A DNA stretch of 40,661 bases from Planctomycetia bacterium (GCA_016795155.1 JAEUIE010000042.1:1-40661); one strand, 5' to 3'; counted from the stretch's first letter, positions 6,849 to 16,812 are shown. Made by a program: numbers and translations. Notes: generated from the sequence alone by a model not told the origin.

Positions 6849-8837
6849 ATGCACTCTTTCGCTACTTGGACTGTTCGACATCGCCGGCTGCTGGGTGCGG
6901 GACTTGTCGCCGTCGCCACGCTTGCTGGTTCAACTACTGCCAGTATGGCCCAGGGATTGGGTGCAGCTGGGTACGGCCAGAATTTCCAGGGCCAGCCTCC
7001 ACCGCCAAGCGGACAGGCGCAACCAGCTCCTGCTTCACTGGCGGTCAGCTCTTCCGTCTCATCGGAAAAAGCTGATTTCACTATACAAATCAACGAAGTC
7101 TTCAGCTTGCGGCATGAAGAAGGTGGACTCATCAAGGATGTCCTCGCTTCTCGCCCTGGTATTATTCAGGTTGAAGTCGATCCTGATAACGCCAGCATTC
7201 TAAAAGTCAAAGGCGTGAATGTTGGTGTTACCCAACTTACGATCAGCGCCCGTGACAAGGATAACAAGTCGCTGACTCCAACAATTAAAACCATTCAAGT
7301 CAATCCAGACATCAGCTACATCCGCAGCAAGGTAGCTGAAACATTTCCCACGGCTAATCTCAAGATTATCGCAGGTGGGCCTCCGGGTTCGCTCATCGTT
7401 ACTGGCACGGTTGATTCCGTTGAAGATATTGAGCCTATTCGAACCTTCGTCAATGGCATAGCTGCGCAGTATCGTGGAGGCGCAGTCCAAGGATCAACCG
7501 ATCTGGTTACCTATGCTGTACGTGTTTCAGGTCCACAGGTGGTTCAACTCGATGTCTGCCTGGCATCAGTTGATCGCAGGGAAATCCGTCGCTTGGGCGT
7601 CGATTTCTTCCAGCGAAGTGGAACCAACTTCCTGGGTACTTCGATCGGCGGTGCAGGTGGCACCACCCTGCAGTTAGGCACTGAAGGTATTGGTCAGGTT
7701 GGCTCTTCCGGCGCTAACTTTGTCTTCCGCTCACAGCAGGGCGCCAATGCATTCATTGGCTTCATCAATGCGTTGCGTGAAGAAAATGTTGGTAAAGTGA
7801 TGGCTAACCCATCCTTGACAGCACTTAGTGGTCGCCCTGCCCGCTTCATCGTGGGTGGTGAAGAACCATTCGGTACTGCTGGCGCTGCTGGCCTGGGTGG
7901 TGGCGGTGGTGGTGGTGCTGGTATCCAGTTCCGTCCAACCGGTACTGTAGTCAGCTTCCTGCCCGTGGTTCTGGGCGATGGCCGCATCCGTCTGACGGTT
8001 GCTGCAGAAAACACTATCAAGACTGGTGACGCGAATCAGGCAGGTATTATTGCACCGATTCTGGCAACTCAATCGGTTGGCACCACTCTCGAACTGGAAA
8101 ATGGCCAGTCGCTTGTGATCGGTGGATTAACTGAAAGTACCTCAACAGGTACAACTCAGAAATATCCCATCCTGGGTGATCTGCCGTTCATAGGTGTTGC
8201 GTTCCGCAATGTCAACTTCCGAGAAACTGAAAAAGAGTTCGTGATCATTGTGAAGGTCAACCTGGTGGAAGGCCTTGACTCTGCCCAGCGCTGTGCACTG
8301 CGACTGCCTGGTCAGGAATCACGCTCCCCAACCGATTTCGAGTTGTTCCTGGAAGGAATTCTGGAAGCACCTCGCGGACCACGCGATGTATTCCCGAACC
8401 GCACCTATGTGCCTGCCTTCAAGAATGACGCTCCATTTGGTGCTCGTTCAGGTGAATGCTCACTACCTGGCCCAGCATGTAGCGGCAAACTGGATTGCAA
8501 TCTCTTCCACAAACATCGCAATCATGGTGATTGTGCACCTGCTAATTGTGCACCAACCACGGCAGTGCCTGCGGCGACGGCACACCCACCTGCTGCTATG
8601 GAAGTGCCTTCCACCACGGTAACTCCAGCCAGTATGCCTGCGGTGAATACCACCATAGTGCCTACTACTCAGGAAGTGCCAGTGGAAGTGAAGCCAGTGG
8701 AAAAAGTAGACACCACCGTGCCAGTAGTACCCGTGGTGCCTGCTTCAGAAACACCGGCTCCGGTAGTACCAGCGGGCGAAACACCTAAACCTGTTGAACT
8801 GCCTGTACCTCCAGTACCACCAAGTGATCCGAAGTAA
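6849..8837 (+). CDS. Tad/Flp pilus outer-membrane secretin (RcpA/CpaC-like)
   Basis: Forms the ring-shaped outer-membrane channel through which the Flp pilus emerges. The start at ATG 6849 is chosen because AAGGAGG lies ten bases upstream and a signal peptide ending in ASMAQG follows. The 662-residue protein contains a pilus-secretin N-domain (about 45-125), a BON-like segment (about 130-205) and the secretin domain (about 215-460). The secretin domain includes LVIGGLTES and KYPILGDLPFIGVAF, typical of the type II/III secretin superfamily. It has a Gly-rich insert (LGGGGGGGAG) and an extra ~170-residue C-terminal extension, with a Cys cluster around 540-570 and then a Pro/Val/Glu-rich tail. 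A strong terminator follows. Confidence 0.92.
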   Translation: MHSFATWTVRHRRLLGAGLVAVATLAGSTTASMAQGLGAAGYGQNFQGQPPPPSGQAQPAPASLAVSSSVSSEKADFTIQINEVFSLRHEEGGLIKDVLASRPGIIQVEVDPDNASILKVKGVNVGVTQLTISARDKDNKSLTPTIKTIQVNPDISYIRSKVAETFPTANLKIIAGGPPGSLIVTGTVDSVEDIEPIRTFVNGIAAQYRGGAVQGSTDLVTYAVRVSGPQVVQLDVCLASVDRREIRRLGVDFFQRSGTNFLGTSIGGAGGTTLQLGTEGIGQVGSSGANFVFRSQQGANAFIGFINALREENVGKVMANPSLTALSGRPARFIVGGEEPFGTAGAAGLGGGGGGGAGIQFRPTGTVVSFLPVVLGDGRIRLTVAAENTIKTGDANQAGIIAPILATQSVGTTLELENGQSLVIGGLTESTSTGTTQKYPILGDLPFIGVAFRNVNFRETEKEFVIIVKVNLVEGLDSAQRCALRLPGQESRSPTDFELFLEGILEAPRGPRDVFPNRTYVPAFKNDAPFGARSGECSLPGPACSGKLDCNLFHKHRNHGDCAPANCAPTTAVPAATAHPPAAMEVPSTTVTPASMPAVNTTIVPTTQEVPVEVKPVEKVDTTVPVVPVVPASETPAPVVPAGETPKPVELPVPPVPPSDPK

Positions 8838-8869
8838 CGGCAGTCACTTCACAATTAAGGCAAGGTAAG

Positions 8870-8898
8870 GGCGTTGAGATTGATCTCAACGCCTTTTT
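8870..8898 (+). terminator. intrinsic terminator after the secretin gene
   Basis: GGCGTTGAGA pairs perfectly with TCTCAACGCC around the loop TTGA, and TTTTT follows. It ends the cpaB-secretin transcript 32 bases past the stop, just before the convergent SYLF gene. Confidence 0.9.
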
Positions 8899-8921
8899 AC
8901 ATCATCCATTGATGATAGGAG

Positions 8922-9617
8922 TTATTTTGCAGGTGGAGGGAGTGGGCTTAGCTGGATAATCTGATTCCGCAAATCGTTGGCTGCAGCAGGGAATGTCGGT
9001 AGTTGTCCATTCAAAATAACTTCTGTTGGCGGTACTGGATTGCCATAAAAGGCTGAATTAGCTGAATGATCAATTTTTACTTTGGAACCATCCAGAGCAA
9101 CACCGGCAAACAATCCTCGACTTCTTGACCAGGACAGAATCTCTGTCCGAAATGAGGTATCTGTTCCAGCAGCAATGGTTCTTCCCACGGGTCCAGCTGA
9201 AACACTCGCATCAGCACCGAGCGTTAGTTGACGACCTCTTAAGATATTTTCGACTCCACGCCTGGTTTTAAACATCAGCACCAGGTCAGTTGCCTGTACA
9301 CCAATCTGACCACCGATACTACCACCTGTTATGGTCAGCAAAACCGGGAAACCCCAAAGTCCCTGTTCATTTCGAGTAAGAATCACTCCTTTGCCATGTC
9401 TGCCCCCAACTACAAAGCCCGCCTTGACCACATTGGGGAAAATCATGATGGCTTGTGCTTCCTGAATGAGGGAAGTGGGAATCCCTTTATCTGGCACTCG
9501 CATGATCTCAGCCAGTACCGTGCCAGCTTCCTTTACCTGTTCCTGTTCCCGTATTTGCGCACATACCTGAGTAGAAAAGCAGGTTGCGATCAGGCAGGTT
9601 GTTAACATCCATTTCAT
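8922..9617 (-). CDS. secreted SYLF-domain (YSC84-like) protein
   Basis: SYLF proteins bind lipid; in eukaryotes the domain binds phosphoinositides, and the bacterial role is poorly known. The 231-residue product has a signal peptide (cut near VCAQ, about residue 21). The rest is nearly all SYLF domain, with GFVVGGRHGKGVILTRN, a Gly-rich GGSIGGQIG stretch and the central TDLVLMFKT block, ending with a short Pro tail. GGGAG is located before the ATG. It is a single-gene unit convergent with the secretin and divergent from the LTxxQ gene. Export to the periplasm follows from the signal peptide. Substrate is unknown. Confidence 0.9.
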   Translation of the reverse strand: MKWMLTTCLIATCFSTQVCAQIREQEQVKEAGTVLAEIMRVPDKGIPTSLIQEAQAIMIFPNVVKAGFVVGGRHGKGVILTRNEQGLWGFPVLLTITGGSIGGQIGVQATDLVLMFKTRRGVENILRGRQLTLGADASVSAGPVGRTIAAGTDTSFRTEILSWSRSRGLFAGVALDGSKVKIDHSANSAFYGNPVPPTEVILNGQLPTFPAAANDLRNQIIQLSPLPPPAK

Positions 9618-9833
9618 TGTGTGTCTCCCTGTACGTCCTTGAGGATACTCACCAAATTATACCTATTTATCGCATATTAAGGAAATACCATGTTTCTCAA
9701 CTTAACTTAAGCTTGAATGAAGTAGGGTATTTCCTGGCATTCTCCTCTATTTTTCATCAAAATAGCGTGACAAATTGCTCTGGGGTGCGTTTACTGTTGG
9801 TGTACGAGTTGAATTCCCTTTTTGGAGCAAGTC

Positions 9834-10520
9834 ATGAAATTGCGATGTGCATTGTGTTCACTGGTTTGTGCAGGCTTGATGGTCGGTGTTTCCCTGGCTC
9901 AGCCACCAGGTGGAGGCCGACAGGGCGGAATGATGGGCGGAAACTTGACTGCGTTAGCCAAAGCTAAAGATGTGGCCGCTGACCTGAAACTCACAGAAGA
10001 CCAGACAAAGAAACTGGATGAACTTGACAAGAAGATGTCAGAAAAGCGCCGTTCTGCCATGCAAGATAATCAAGGCGATCGCGAAGGCATGATGGCTGCC
10101 ATGCAGGAAATTGCCAAGGAAACCGAAAAGGGCCTTGGAGAAGCTATCAGTGCAGATCAACTCAAACGTTTGAAACAACTGCAATTGCAGGCCTCCATCA
10201 AGAATGGTGGATTGATGATGGCATTAGGTAATCCTGATGTCTCGAAGGCTCTGAAATTCAACGAAGAACAGCAGGAACAACTGCGTGGCTTCCGCGAAGA
10301 CATGCAAAGCACCATGCGTGAAATGTTCCAGAATGCTGGCGAAGGCGACCGGGCTGAAATGCAGAAGAAGATGCAGGAATTCCGAGCCAGTATGGACAAG
10401 AAAGTCGCAAAACTCCTGACTGATGATCAGCAGAAAACCCTCAAAGACCTGCAGGGCGAGCCATTCAAGGGTGAGTTCCCTGCCATGGGTATGGGTGGCG
10501 GTCGTGGAAAGAGAAAGTAA
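9834..10520 (+). CDS. secreted Spy/CpxP-like LTxxQ-motif protein
   Basis: From ATG 9834 (GGAG six bases upstream) the product has 228 residues. A signal peptide (cut near SLAQ) precedes a Gly/Met-rich linker and a long charged helical region. LKLTEDQTKKLDEL early in that region is the LTxxQ motif of the Spy/CpxP/Zra periplasmic family, and a second similar helix-start (LKFNEEQQEQLRGF) follows. Family members are small periplasmic chaperones or envelope-stress sensors. The membership is fairly clear, but the function in planctomycetes is inferred. The C-terminus is Gly/Met-rich and basic (GMGGGRGKRK). A terminator follows directly. Confidence 0.75.
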   Translation: MKLRCALCSLVCAGLMVGVSLAQPPGGGRQGGMMGGNLTALAKAKDVAADLKLTEDQTKKLDELDKKMSEKRRSAMQDNQGDREGMMAAMQEIAKETEKGLGEAISADQLKRLKQLQLQASIKNGGLMMALGNPDVSKALKFNEEQQEQLRGFREDMQSTMREMFQNAGEGDRAEMQKKMQEFRASMDKKVAKLLTDDQQKTLKDLQGEPFKGEFPAMGMGGGRGKRK

Positions 10521-10543
10521 CCGTCAAATGCGATGAATTTCAG

Positions 10544-10581
10544 AAAAGCCGTGGATAATCTCCTCGGCTTTTATTGTTTTT
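10544..10581 (+). terminator. intrinsic terminator after the LTxxQ gene
   Basis: AAAAGCCG-T-GG pairs with CC-T-CGGCTTTT around a 7-base loop, followed by ATTGTTTTT. It lies 24 bases past the stop. Its presence argues against starting the next gene at the in-frame ATG 10533, which would put the terminator inside the coding region. Confidence 0.75.
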
Positions 10582-10649
10582 GCTGGAAGTTATTACTCGA
10601 ATCGTTCACAATAGCTTTACCCACCTGTTATTCTCTCCCGTGTGACTTT

Positions 10650-12245
10650 ATGTGTTGTTATGTAATCTTTATTAGTCTGTTGACTTTACCAATTCCCCCC
10701 GTTGCAAACGCACATGCCCTTGATCTGTTACCAATGTCTCGACTGGCTATTGCAAAACTTCAACCAGGTCTATGTTCGTTAACATATCGCATCACCACAC
10801 AGTCTGAAGAATGCCAGAAACTGTTCGACCAGGGGCTGGGCTACTTCTACTCCTACGTCTGGACCGAAGCTGCCAGGTGTTTTGAAACTGCAGCCAGGCA
10901 TGATCCACAATGTGCGATGGCATGGTGGGGATTAAGCAGAGCTTTGCAGCAATGGCCCAAACGCTCTGGTCAAGCTGACGATGCATTGAAGAAAGCATAC
11001 GAGTTGCGAGAGTTCGCCAGTTACTCCGAAAAGCAATTGATCATGGCCCGTGCAGTGGAAAAAGACATTGCCAAGGGTGCATCTCCCACCGATGCCGCAG
11101 CAAGAAAGCAGTCCGCACAAAAGATACTCGATGAACTCCTCATGCTGCATCCCGATGATGAGGAAGCATGGATGATGCGTGGATTGTCAGCTGCCAATGG
11201 CGCGTTTTTTGGCGGCAACTCAGCTTCTGCACCCTACTATCTGGCTCTGGTAAAGCTCAATCCATTGCATCCTGGCGCTAATCATGAGTTGCTGCATCAC
11301 TATGAGCACAGCAAACGGCCTGCTCTGGGTTGGGTACATTCTGAAAAATACATCGAGTCTTCACCTGGAATTCCTCACTCCTGGCACATGCAGGGACACC
11401 TTTCCACCCGCATAGGCCGTTGGGAACATGCTGCTGAACGTGCACTTAAGTCCATCGAAATTCAACGAAATCATAACCAGACCTGGAAAGTCAAACCTCG
11501 TGATGATCATCAATGGTCGCATCATCTTGAAACCTGTCTTGAGATCCTGGTACATCAAGGCAGGTATCGCGAAGCTCGTGCCGTCTATGATGAAATGAAA
11601 AGTCTGCAGTTCAGTAAGCTCGAAGTTTTCGCCCGTTTTCACCTCGCTGTGAGAGAGTATGCAGCATTGCAAAAACTGATTGATGATGCCCGTTCCAAAG
11701 ACAAGAAAGCTCATGCGTACCTTGCAGCACTTTTGTATTTGAATCAGGGAATTCCTGCCAAAGCTCAGACGGAAATAGAAACTCTGGAAGAATCCTTGAA
11801 AAAGAACAGCAGTGATAAAAAACTACAAAATAGAGTCAGGGAAACACGTGGACTCTACCTCTGCCAGACAGGCCAATCGGAACAAGGCCTTGGCATGCTG
11901 AAGAAAGCAGCTGTCGCTTCGCAAAGTAACTACGAACAACATGCCTGGGGGCATGGCGCCTACTTCATGGAAATCTGGGGACAGGCAGCACTTGCCGCAG
12001 GAAACCATGCCGAAGCAGAGGAAGCATTTCTGGAAGCCTTGGCTCATGATCCTGGCAGCTTCTACGGCGCTGCAGGCTTGATGGTTCTCTGCGAAAGAAC
12101 AGGGAAACTCGATGATGCTGCCCAATATCGAACTATGGCCGAGAAAGCCTGGCAACATGCTGAAGTGATAGAGTTCAATCGAGCGCTGGCACAGATTCGT
12201 TCCGTGAGAACAGGGAACGTAGTTTCTTCCAGCGCAGGTCGTTAA
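10650..12245 (+). CDS. TPR-repeat protein, probably exported
   Basis: A tetratricopeptide-repeat protein of unknown partner. The frame is open from 10533, but a terminator occupies its beginning. ATG 10650 gives 531 residues with a signal-like start (MCCYVIFISLLTLP...NAHA), and ATG 10734 is a further option. No start has a good ribosome binding site. Repeat helices are seen throughout, for example WTEAARCFETAARHDPQCAM and, near the C-terminus, AEEAFLEALAHDPGSFYGAA. The repeats resemble a planctomycete family in which the first lines read FDQGLxYFYSYxWTEA. The downstream gene begins 12 bases after the stop, so the two are likely co-translated. Protein-protein scaffolding in the periplasm is inference. 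Confidence 0.75.
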   Translation: MCCYVIFISLLTLPIPPVANAHALDLLPMSRLAIAKLQPGLCSLTYRITTQSEECQKLFDQGLGYFYSYVWTEAARCFETAARHDPQCAMAWWGLSRALQQWPKRSGQADDALKKAYELREFASYSEKQLIMARAVEKDIAKGASPTDAAARKQSAQKILDELLMLHPDDEEAWMMRGLSAANGAFFGGNSASAPYYLALVKLNPLHPGANHELLHHYEHSKRPALGWVHSEKYIESSPGIPHSWHMQGHLSTRIGRWEHAAERALKSIEIQRNHNQTWKVKPRDDHQWSHHLETCLEILVHQGRYREARAVYDEMKSLQFSKLEVFARFHLAVREYAALQKLIDDARSKDKKAHAYLAALLYLNQGIPAKAQTEIETLEESLKKNSSDKKLQNRVRETRGLYLCQTGQSEQGLGMLKKAAVASQSNYEQHAWGHGAYFMEIWGQAALAAGNHAEAEEAFLEALAHDPGSFYGAAGLMVLCERTGKLDDAAQYRTMAEKAWQHAEVIEFNRALAQIRSVRTGNVVSSSAGR

Positions 12246-12256
12246 CAGGATAAGCT

Positions 12257-12784
12257 ATGCCGATCTTGATGTTGCTTTTGATGACTTTGCCTGTTGCTGA
12301 TCTGGTATCAGGCCCACAACCCGGGCGTAAATTGGGTCCGTACACATTTTTGCTCTCGACCGGTGCGCATCGAGGGACATCACATTGTTACGTGTGTGAA
12401 ACAGGGAATGATCCTGCAGTTATAATCCTGGCACGCTCCAATTCAGTTCCATTGGGCAAGTTTATCAATCAACTTGAAAAACAGATGGACAAACCTTCAA
12501 AACCTGAGTTGCGTGCCTGGGTCACCTTTGTAGGCATGGACCAGCCCAAGAAGGAACCTGAATTGATCAAATGGAGCAAACAGACAGGCATCCGAAAAAT
12601 ACCTGTTGGTATTTTCGAAGGGTCTTCGGGACCTCCTGGGTATAAGCTGCACGCAGAAGCAGACTTGACCATACTGCTGGTTCGTCAGGGCAAAGTAGTT
12701 CACAACTTCGCGTTTGGTGCTGGGAAATTTTCAGAAACTCAAGGCAAAGAAATTCTCTCTAGAATACCGGATATCCTGAAGTAA
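12257..12784 (+). CDS. small exported protein, possibly thioredoxin-fold
   Basis: Not firmly recognised. The 175-residue product starts with a short hydrophobic leader (MPILMLLLMTLPVADLVSG). It then has a CYVC pair at about residues 43-46, a region with beta-alpha-beta character (PAVIILARS, LRAWVTFVGM) and a late block LTILLVRQGKVVHNFAFGAG that resembles the closing strands of a thioredoxin fold. A true active-site WCxxC is absent, so any redox role is doubtful. AGGA lies six bases before the ATG and the gene follows the TPR gene by 11 bases, so an operon is likely. Confidence 0.65.
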   Translation: MPILMLLLMTLPVADLVSGPQPGRKLGPYTFLLSTGAHRGTSHCYVCETGNDPAVIILARSNSVPLGKFINQLEKQMDKPSKPELRAWVTFVGMDQPKKEPELIKWSKQTGIRKIPVGIFEGSSGPPGYKLHAEADLTILLVRQGKVVHNFAFGAGKFSETQGKEILSRIPDILK

Positions 12785-12800
12785 CCACGGAAGATTCGTC

Positions 12801-13481
12801 ATGGCGTCTCGATCCAAAACCAAGACCGCTACTCGAAAACCGAAAAGAATTAAATCGATCATCCAGGCTCGAAAAGTAAAACCTGCCAAGAAAGTGGCGT
12901 CGAAGGCCAAACCAAAGAAGTCCATTCGATATCGTTCGCCTCTGGCTAAGAAGCCTGAACTCCCAAAAACAGTACGTTTTAAAAAAACACGTTACCCTCA
13001 TGATGGCCAGGGTATTCAGTTTCGTATTCCAACATCCTGGAAGGAAACATGGGGAAGTGAAGACAATGGACTGTTCTATCCACCTATTCCAGGCTTGAGT
13101 GGCCCAAGCCCGATTGGTGGGAGACTGTTTGTTCGTTTTCGATTGGAACCGGTCGGACATGCCAATGATGCAGCGGCATTCAGCCTGCTATTATCACATC
13201 GTACTGATCCATCACAAACAGTTGTTCAACTGGATTCCGGAGCTTACATGTTGCACTTCCAGTCCAGGCATCAGTCCGAAGGATTTCACGCCATTGATTA
13301 TTACTGGTTCCTGGCCATGCCCTTCCCGCCTCGTCGCGTTGGCCTGGCCTGCTTCATGTTCAGCGGTGTTGCAGAGTTATTCGACGGCCCCAAGGCGCCA
13401 GAAGCCCAAATTGTTGCCATGCTGGAAAAAGAGATACCTCAAGCAATATTTGACCAGGAACGATTACCCGTCGAAAAGTAA
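12801..13481 (+). CDS. hypothetical protein with a very basic, histone-tail-like N-terminus
   Basis: No known family assigned. Of the first ~66 residues more than a third are Lys or Arg, mixed with Ala, Pro, Ser and Thr, like histone H1 or AlgP-type tails. Residues from about 67 to 226 look globular. They begin with IQFRIPTSWKETWG and continue with strands (GGRLFVRFRLEP, DYYWFLAMPF) and a final amphipathic helix, reminiscent of DUF1795/LpqN-type folds (inference). There is no signal peptide. GGAAG lies seven bases before the ATG and 16 bases separate it from the preceding gene. The tail could bind nucleic acid or polyanions. Confidence 0.7.
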   Translation: MASRSKTKTATRKPKRIKSIIQARKVKPAKKVASKAKPKKSIRYRSPLAKKPELPKTVRFKKTRYPHDGQGIQFRIPTSWKETWGSEDNGLFYPPIPGLSGPSPIGGRLFVRFRLEPVGHANDAAAFSLLLSHRTDPSQTVVQLDSGAYMLHFQSRHQSEGFHAIDYYWFLAMPFPPRRVGLACFMFSGVAELFDGPKAPEAQIVAMLEKEIPQAIFDQERLPVEK

Positions 13482-13482
13482 C

Positions 13483-13971
13483 TTAACCCTGTCGCAAGGG
13501 TGAAAGCCCAAAACGCTGTCGAAGACGGTTGGCTTCAGTCCAACCAGCATCGTGTGTTTCGAGAAAATCAATCAGGTTGCCAGTCGTAGTGCCTAAATAC
13601 TTCGCAGCAGTACTGACCTGTGCCTTGCATTGATCGAGTACATCCAGCACCAGTCCCCAGGTAGGCCAGTAGCGTTCATCTTTCTTACCAATATGAAGAT
13701 TAACACTGGAAACTGATTCTTCGGGTTGTGTCTCTCGAAGCTGTAGCCAGAATCGTTCCCGTAAACGCCGCAGTGCCTTGGCTTTGTTCTGATGTTGTGA
13801 CCGACTTTCCTCTGCAATCACCAGAATTCCGCTGGGTGTATGCCTGAGTCTTACCGCTGAACTGGTCTTGTTACGCTTCTGCCCACCTGGGCCGCTGGCA
13901 CGATAGGTGTCTACTTCACACTGGCTTAACAACTGAGCATCATTCAGGCTGGTCCACACCAAACGTGACAT
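13483..13971 (-). CDS. class I release-factor-like protein with GGQ motif
   Basis: GGQ-domain proteins hydrolyse the ester bond of peptidyl-tRNA on the ribosome. From ATG 13971 the product has 162 residues, far shorter than RF1/RF2. It keeps the catalytic [10 protein letters not shown] segment (about residues 28-37) followed by the usual basic helices ([20 protein letters not shown]). The stop-codon recognition domain is missing, as in ArfB/YaeJ and PrfH-type rescue factors. The C-terminal 70 residues do not match the ArfB basic tail and end in a compact domain (FGLSPLRQG). Its start lies 32 bases inside the end of the upstream kinase gene, so translation is probably coupled. A ribosome-rescue role is inferred. 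Confidence 0.85.
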   Translation of the reverse strand: MSRLVWTSLNDAQLLSQCEVDTYRASGPGGQKRNKTSSAVRLRHTPSGILVIAEESRSQHQNKAKALRRLRERFWLQLRETQPEESVSSVNLHIGKKDERYWPTWGLVLDVLDQCKAQVSTAAKYLGTTTGNLIDFLETHDAGWTEANRLRQRFGLSPLRQG

Positions 13972-16690
13972 ACTCGTATTTTCCAAACTGGAATGCTGAC
14001 TTCTTAGTAGTATCAAATCGCTTCATGAAAAGCTTGAAATCATCTCGATTGCGCAGCGGCGCGATGTCTGGATCAATCACCAAATGGAGAATACGTGGAG
14101 TAGTAAAATAATTTTTCTGAAACAATTCTTCCAGCAATGCCAGGCTTCTCTTGGCATACTTATCCTTACTTTCCGAGTCTGCATGTTGATACGCCTGGGC
14201 ATACCCACAAGCGACATTGTATACAGCATCAAGATCATCCTGTGCCTTGGTTGTTTTCAGGAAATCTTCAGCCGATCGTTCGTAGCCTTTGATAGCACCA
14301 TCTCTTGCCCGCATAACAAGCATCATGGAACGCTGCCGGGTACTGCTGTTCTTGAGGTATTTCAACTGTGGCAGTTCCCTGATCATTTGATCCTGCAGAT
14401 TAAAGGAACGCTCAATGGTTTTCTTGGATTCAACCAGTTTCTGCTGACGGTCCTGAACGTCTCCTAATGTCTGCAGAGCGTTCATCTGCAGCATCCGCAC
14501 GGGATACATTTTTGGCCTTTGTGACAGCATCGTGTCAAGCAAGGCAACACCCCGACGCAATTCATTCTCACCCGCTTCATGATTACCACTGCGAACCATG
14601 GCATAACCATTGATAATGACATACTTGGCATGCAGTGTTTCATATTGATCCCGATCCTGCACCGATGGAGCAGACTCAGTTTCAAGCTTGGCTAAAACAG
14701 GCTGTATCTCCTCAAGTAACTTGCGTACTTCCTTCTGATTATTCAGGTTGAGATAGTAATTGGCTGCATCTACCAAAGGAGAAAGATAGGCTAACTGGTT
14801 GGCATACGGCTTAGAATCAGCTTGGTAAATTTCTTTACCCAGGTTACGAGCCTTTTCAATGTAATAGGATGCCGTTTTAGGATTGGAGTTCAGGTAATAG
14901 TAACTCAAATTGAGATAGGATCGCACTTGTGTGATCTTAAATTCCACATTCTCTGGGAACGCCTGTGCCAAGGCTTCTGCATGCTTGGCAGCTTTTTCAT
15001 GCATGTTGAAACTGGTTGTCATTTCTCCCTGCATCATGACAGCGCTAGCCAGGAAACTTTCAGTCTTGATCAAATCATGCTTATAATCAAGGTTCTCAGG
15101 GAAGTCAGTGCACAGAGCATCCTGCAAAGCCTTGGTCTTCTTCAAGACTTCCTGAGCATTGACGGAATCACCGAGCAGCAGGTAGACTCCAGCCATTCGA
15201 TAATACACGCGGGCTGCTTCACGCCTCAGCAACGGGTCTTCACTTTCCTGCTCAAGAAAAGACTGATAAAAGGCAACTGCTTCTTCCAGTAACTTTTTCC
15301 GTTCTTCCTGTAATTCAGGCCTGCGGGCCCAGTTTTCGGAAGCAGTTCTGGTCAGCAGTTTTTCAACAGCTTCTACTGCCTTTTCCAAACGTTTCTGAGC
15401 TTTCTTTTGCTCACTTTCCGCCTTCTTCATTGCGACCATGGCACGATCACGCTCTGTTTGAGCATTATCACGCTCTATCTGTAGCCGGGCGTTGCCAATG
15501 GCAATCAAAGCGATGATGGTGCCGACAGCGAGCAGCGCAGTGAGAACCAGACCCGCCAGCGTAGGTCGTCGTTTCGCCGCTTTCCATGTTCTTTCCCACC
15601 AGGCAACTGGTCTTGCCTGTATTGGCTCATCTTGAAGAAAACGCTGCAAATCTGCATCAAGCTCTGCGACAGTGCCGTATCGCTTTTTAGCATCTTTCGA
15701 CAAGCACTTCAGGCAGATCGTTTCAATATCCTTAGGCAGTCTTGGCATCAGCCTGGTAGGTGCAACTGGCTCATCATTCAATACCTGAACAATAGTGTCC
15801 CAAGAAGTGCTGGCACGAAAAGGCGGACGGCCAGTCAACAGTTCATACAGAATGGCGCCCAACGCATAGACATCCACAGTTGGACCGACTTGAGTGTTAT
15901 CTCCTGCCGCCTGCTCTGGAGCCATGTAACTCGGCGAACCCATTACAGTACCAGCCTGAGTCTTCGCACCTGTCCACGTACGCGCATCATCTAACTGCTT
16001 GGCTAATCCAAAGTCTGTAACCTTGAGTGTTACCAGCGATTGACCAACCGTTCCTTCATTCACTTCCTTAACCGAATCGAGAACAACCGTGTTTCCCCTG
16101 CCTGGTGTGGTTCGCACAGGCTTTTGCGTGCTGTCTACGGTGGAAGGTTGACCATCAACATCCTGAACCAGAATATTGCCAGGCTTCAGATCGCGATGGA
16201 GCACACCACGTGCATGGGCATGTGCCACTGCCTCCGCCAACATACTGGTTACACGGGCAGCTTCACGTGCAGGCAGTGGTCTTCCCTGCATACGCTTATC
16301 GAGACTGCCACCCGCAACATACTCCATGGAAAACCAGGGGTTGCCCTGACATTCGCCTGTTTCAATCACCTGCACGATATGGGGATGCTGCAATTGAGCA
16401 ATGGCTTCCGCTTCTGTCTTAAATCGCAATAGATCTGAACTGCTGGCATGATTTCCAGCCAGGATCATCTTCAATGCAACTAAACGATTCAAACTCTGCT
16501 GCCGGGCGAGATACACTACGCCCATCCCGCCACGCCCGATCTCCTTCACCATCTCGTAACCAGGGATAATCTCTGGTTTGACAACACCGGCTTCAGTGCC
16601 TGCCGAAAGCACAGTACGTTCAGCATCACCAGTCGAGATTTCTGGCCGATACGCAGTTGTCGGGAATGATGCAGCCTGAGAAGAATCCAT
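13940..16690 (-). CDS. Ser/Thr protein kinase with membrane span and C-terminal TPR region
   Basis: Hanks-type kinase that phosphorylates Ser/Thr on unknown targets. The 916-residue product has the kinase domain at about 45-352. Within it are the glycine loop [11 protein letters not shown]74 in [14 protein letters not shown] at 165-172, DFG at 226-228 and APE at 257-259, all intact. The segment between HRD and DFG carries an extra ~35 residues. One membrane span (about 378-398) follows, then a coiled coil rich in Gln/Glu/Lys (about 401-445) and roughly 450 residues of TPR-like helices. The kinase is inside and the TPR part most likely outside the cytoplasmic membrane. The release-factor-like gene overlaps its end. 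The metallo-hydrolase gene is divergent. Confidence 0.93.
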   Translation of the reverse strand: MDSSQAASFPTTAYRPEISTGDAERTVLSAGTEAGVVKPEIIPGYEMVKEIGRGGMGVVYLARQQSLNRLVALKMILAGNHASSSDLLRFKTEAEAIAQLQHPHIVQVIETGECQGNPWFSMEYVAGGSLDKRMQGRPLPAREAARVTSMLAEAVAHAHARGVLHRDLKPGNILVQDVDGQPSTVDSTQKPVRTTPGRGNTVVLDSVKEVNEGTVGQSLVTLKVTDFGLAKQLDDARTWTGAKTQAGTVMGSPSYMAPEQAAGDNTQVGPTVDVYALGAILYELLTGRPPFRASTSWDTIVQVLNDEPVAPTRLMPRLPKDIETICLKCLSKDAKKRYGTVAELDADLQRFLQDEPIQARPVAWWERTWKAAKRRPTLAGLVLTALLAVGTIIALIAIGNARLQIERDNAQTERDRAMVAMKKAESEQKKAQKRLEKAVEAVEKLLTRTASENWARRPELQEERKKLLEEAVAFYQSFLEQESEDPLLRREAARVYYRMAGVYLLLGDSVNAQEVLKKTKALQDALCTDFPENLDYKHDLIKTESFLASAVMMQGEMTTSFNMHEKAAKHAEALAQAFPENVEFKITQVRSYLNLSYYYLNSNPKTASYYIEKARNLGKEIYQADSKPYANQLAYLSPLVDAANYYLNLNNQKEVRKLLEEIQPVLAKLETESAPSVQDRDQYETLHAKYVIINGYAMVRSGNHEAGENELRRGVALLDTMLSQRPKMYPVRMLQMNALQTLGDVQDRQQKLVESKKTIERSFNLQDQMIRELPQLKYLKNSSTRQRSMMLVMRARDGAIKGYERSAEDFLKTTKAQDDLDAVYNVACGYAQAYQHADSESKDKYAKRSLALLEELFQKNYFTTPRILHLVIDPDIAPLRNRDDFKLFMKRFDTTKKSAFQFGKYEYVTFGVDQPE

Positions 16691-16812
16691 ATTTCTACGA
16701 TATCGTTGTGAAAACGCTGAATCCAGATGAATTCAACTGATAGTTCATTCGTCTTCACCGAACTCCCATTTCTGCTTCTTGCTCCTTGCTCATAGCTTCT
16801 TAAAGTATTCAT

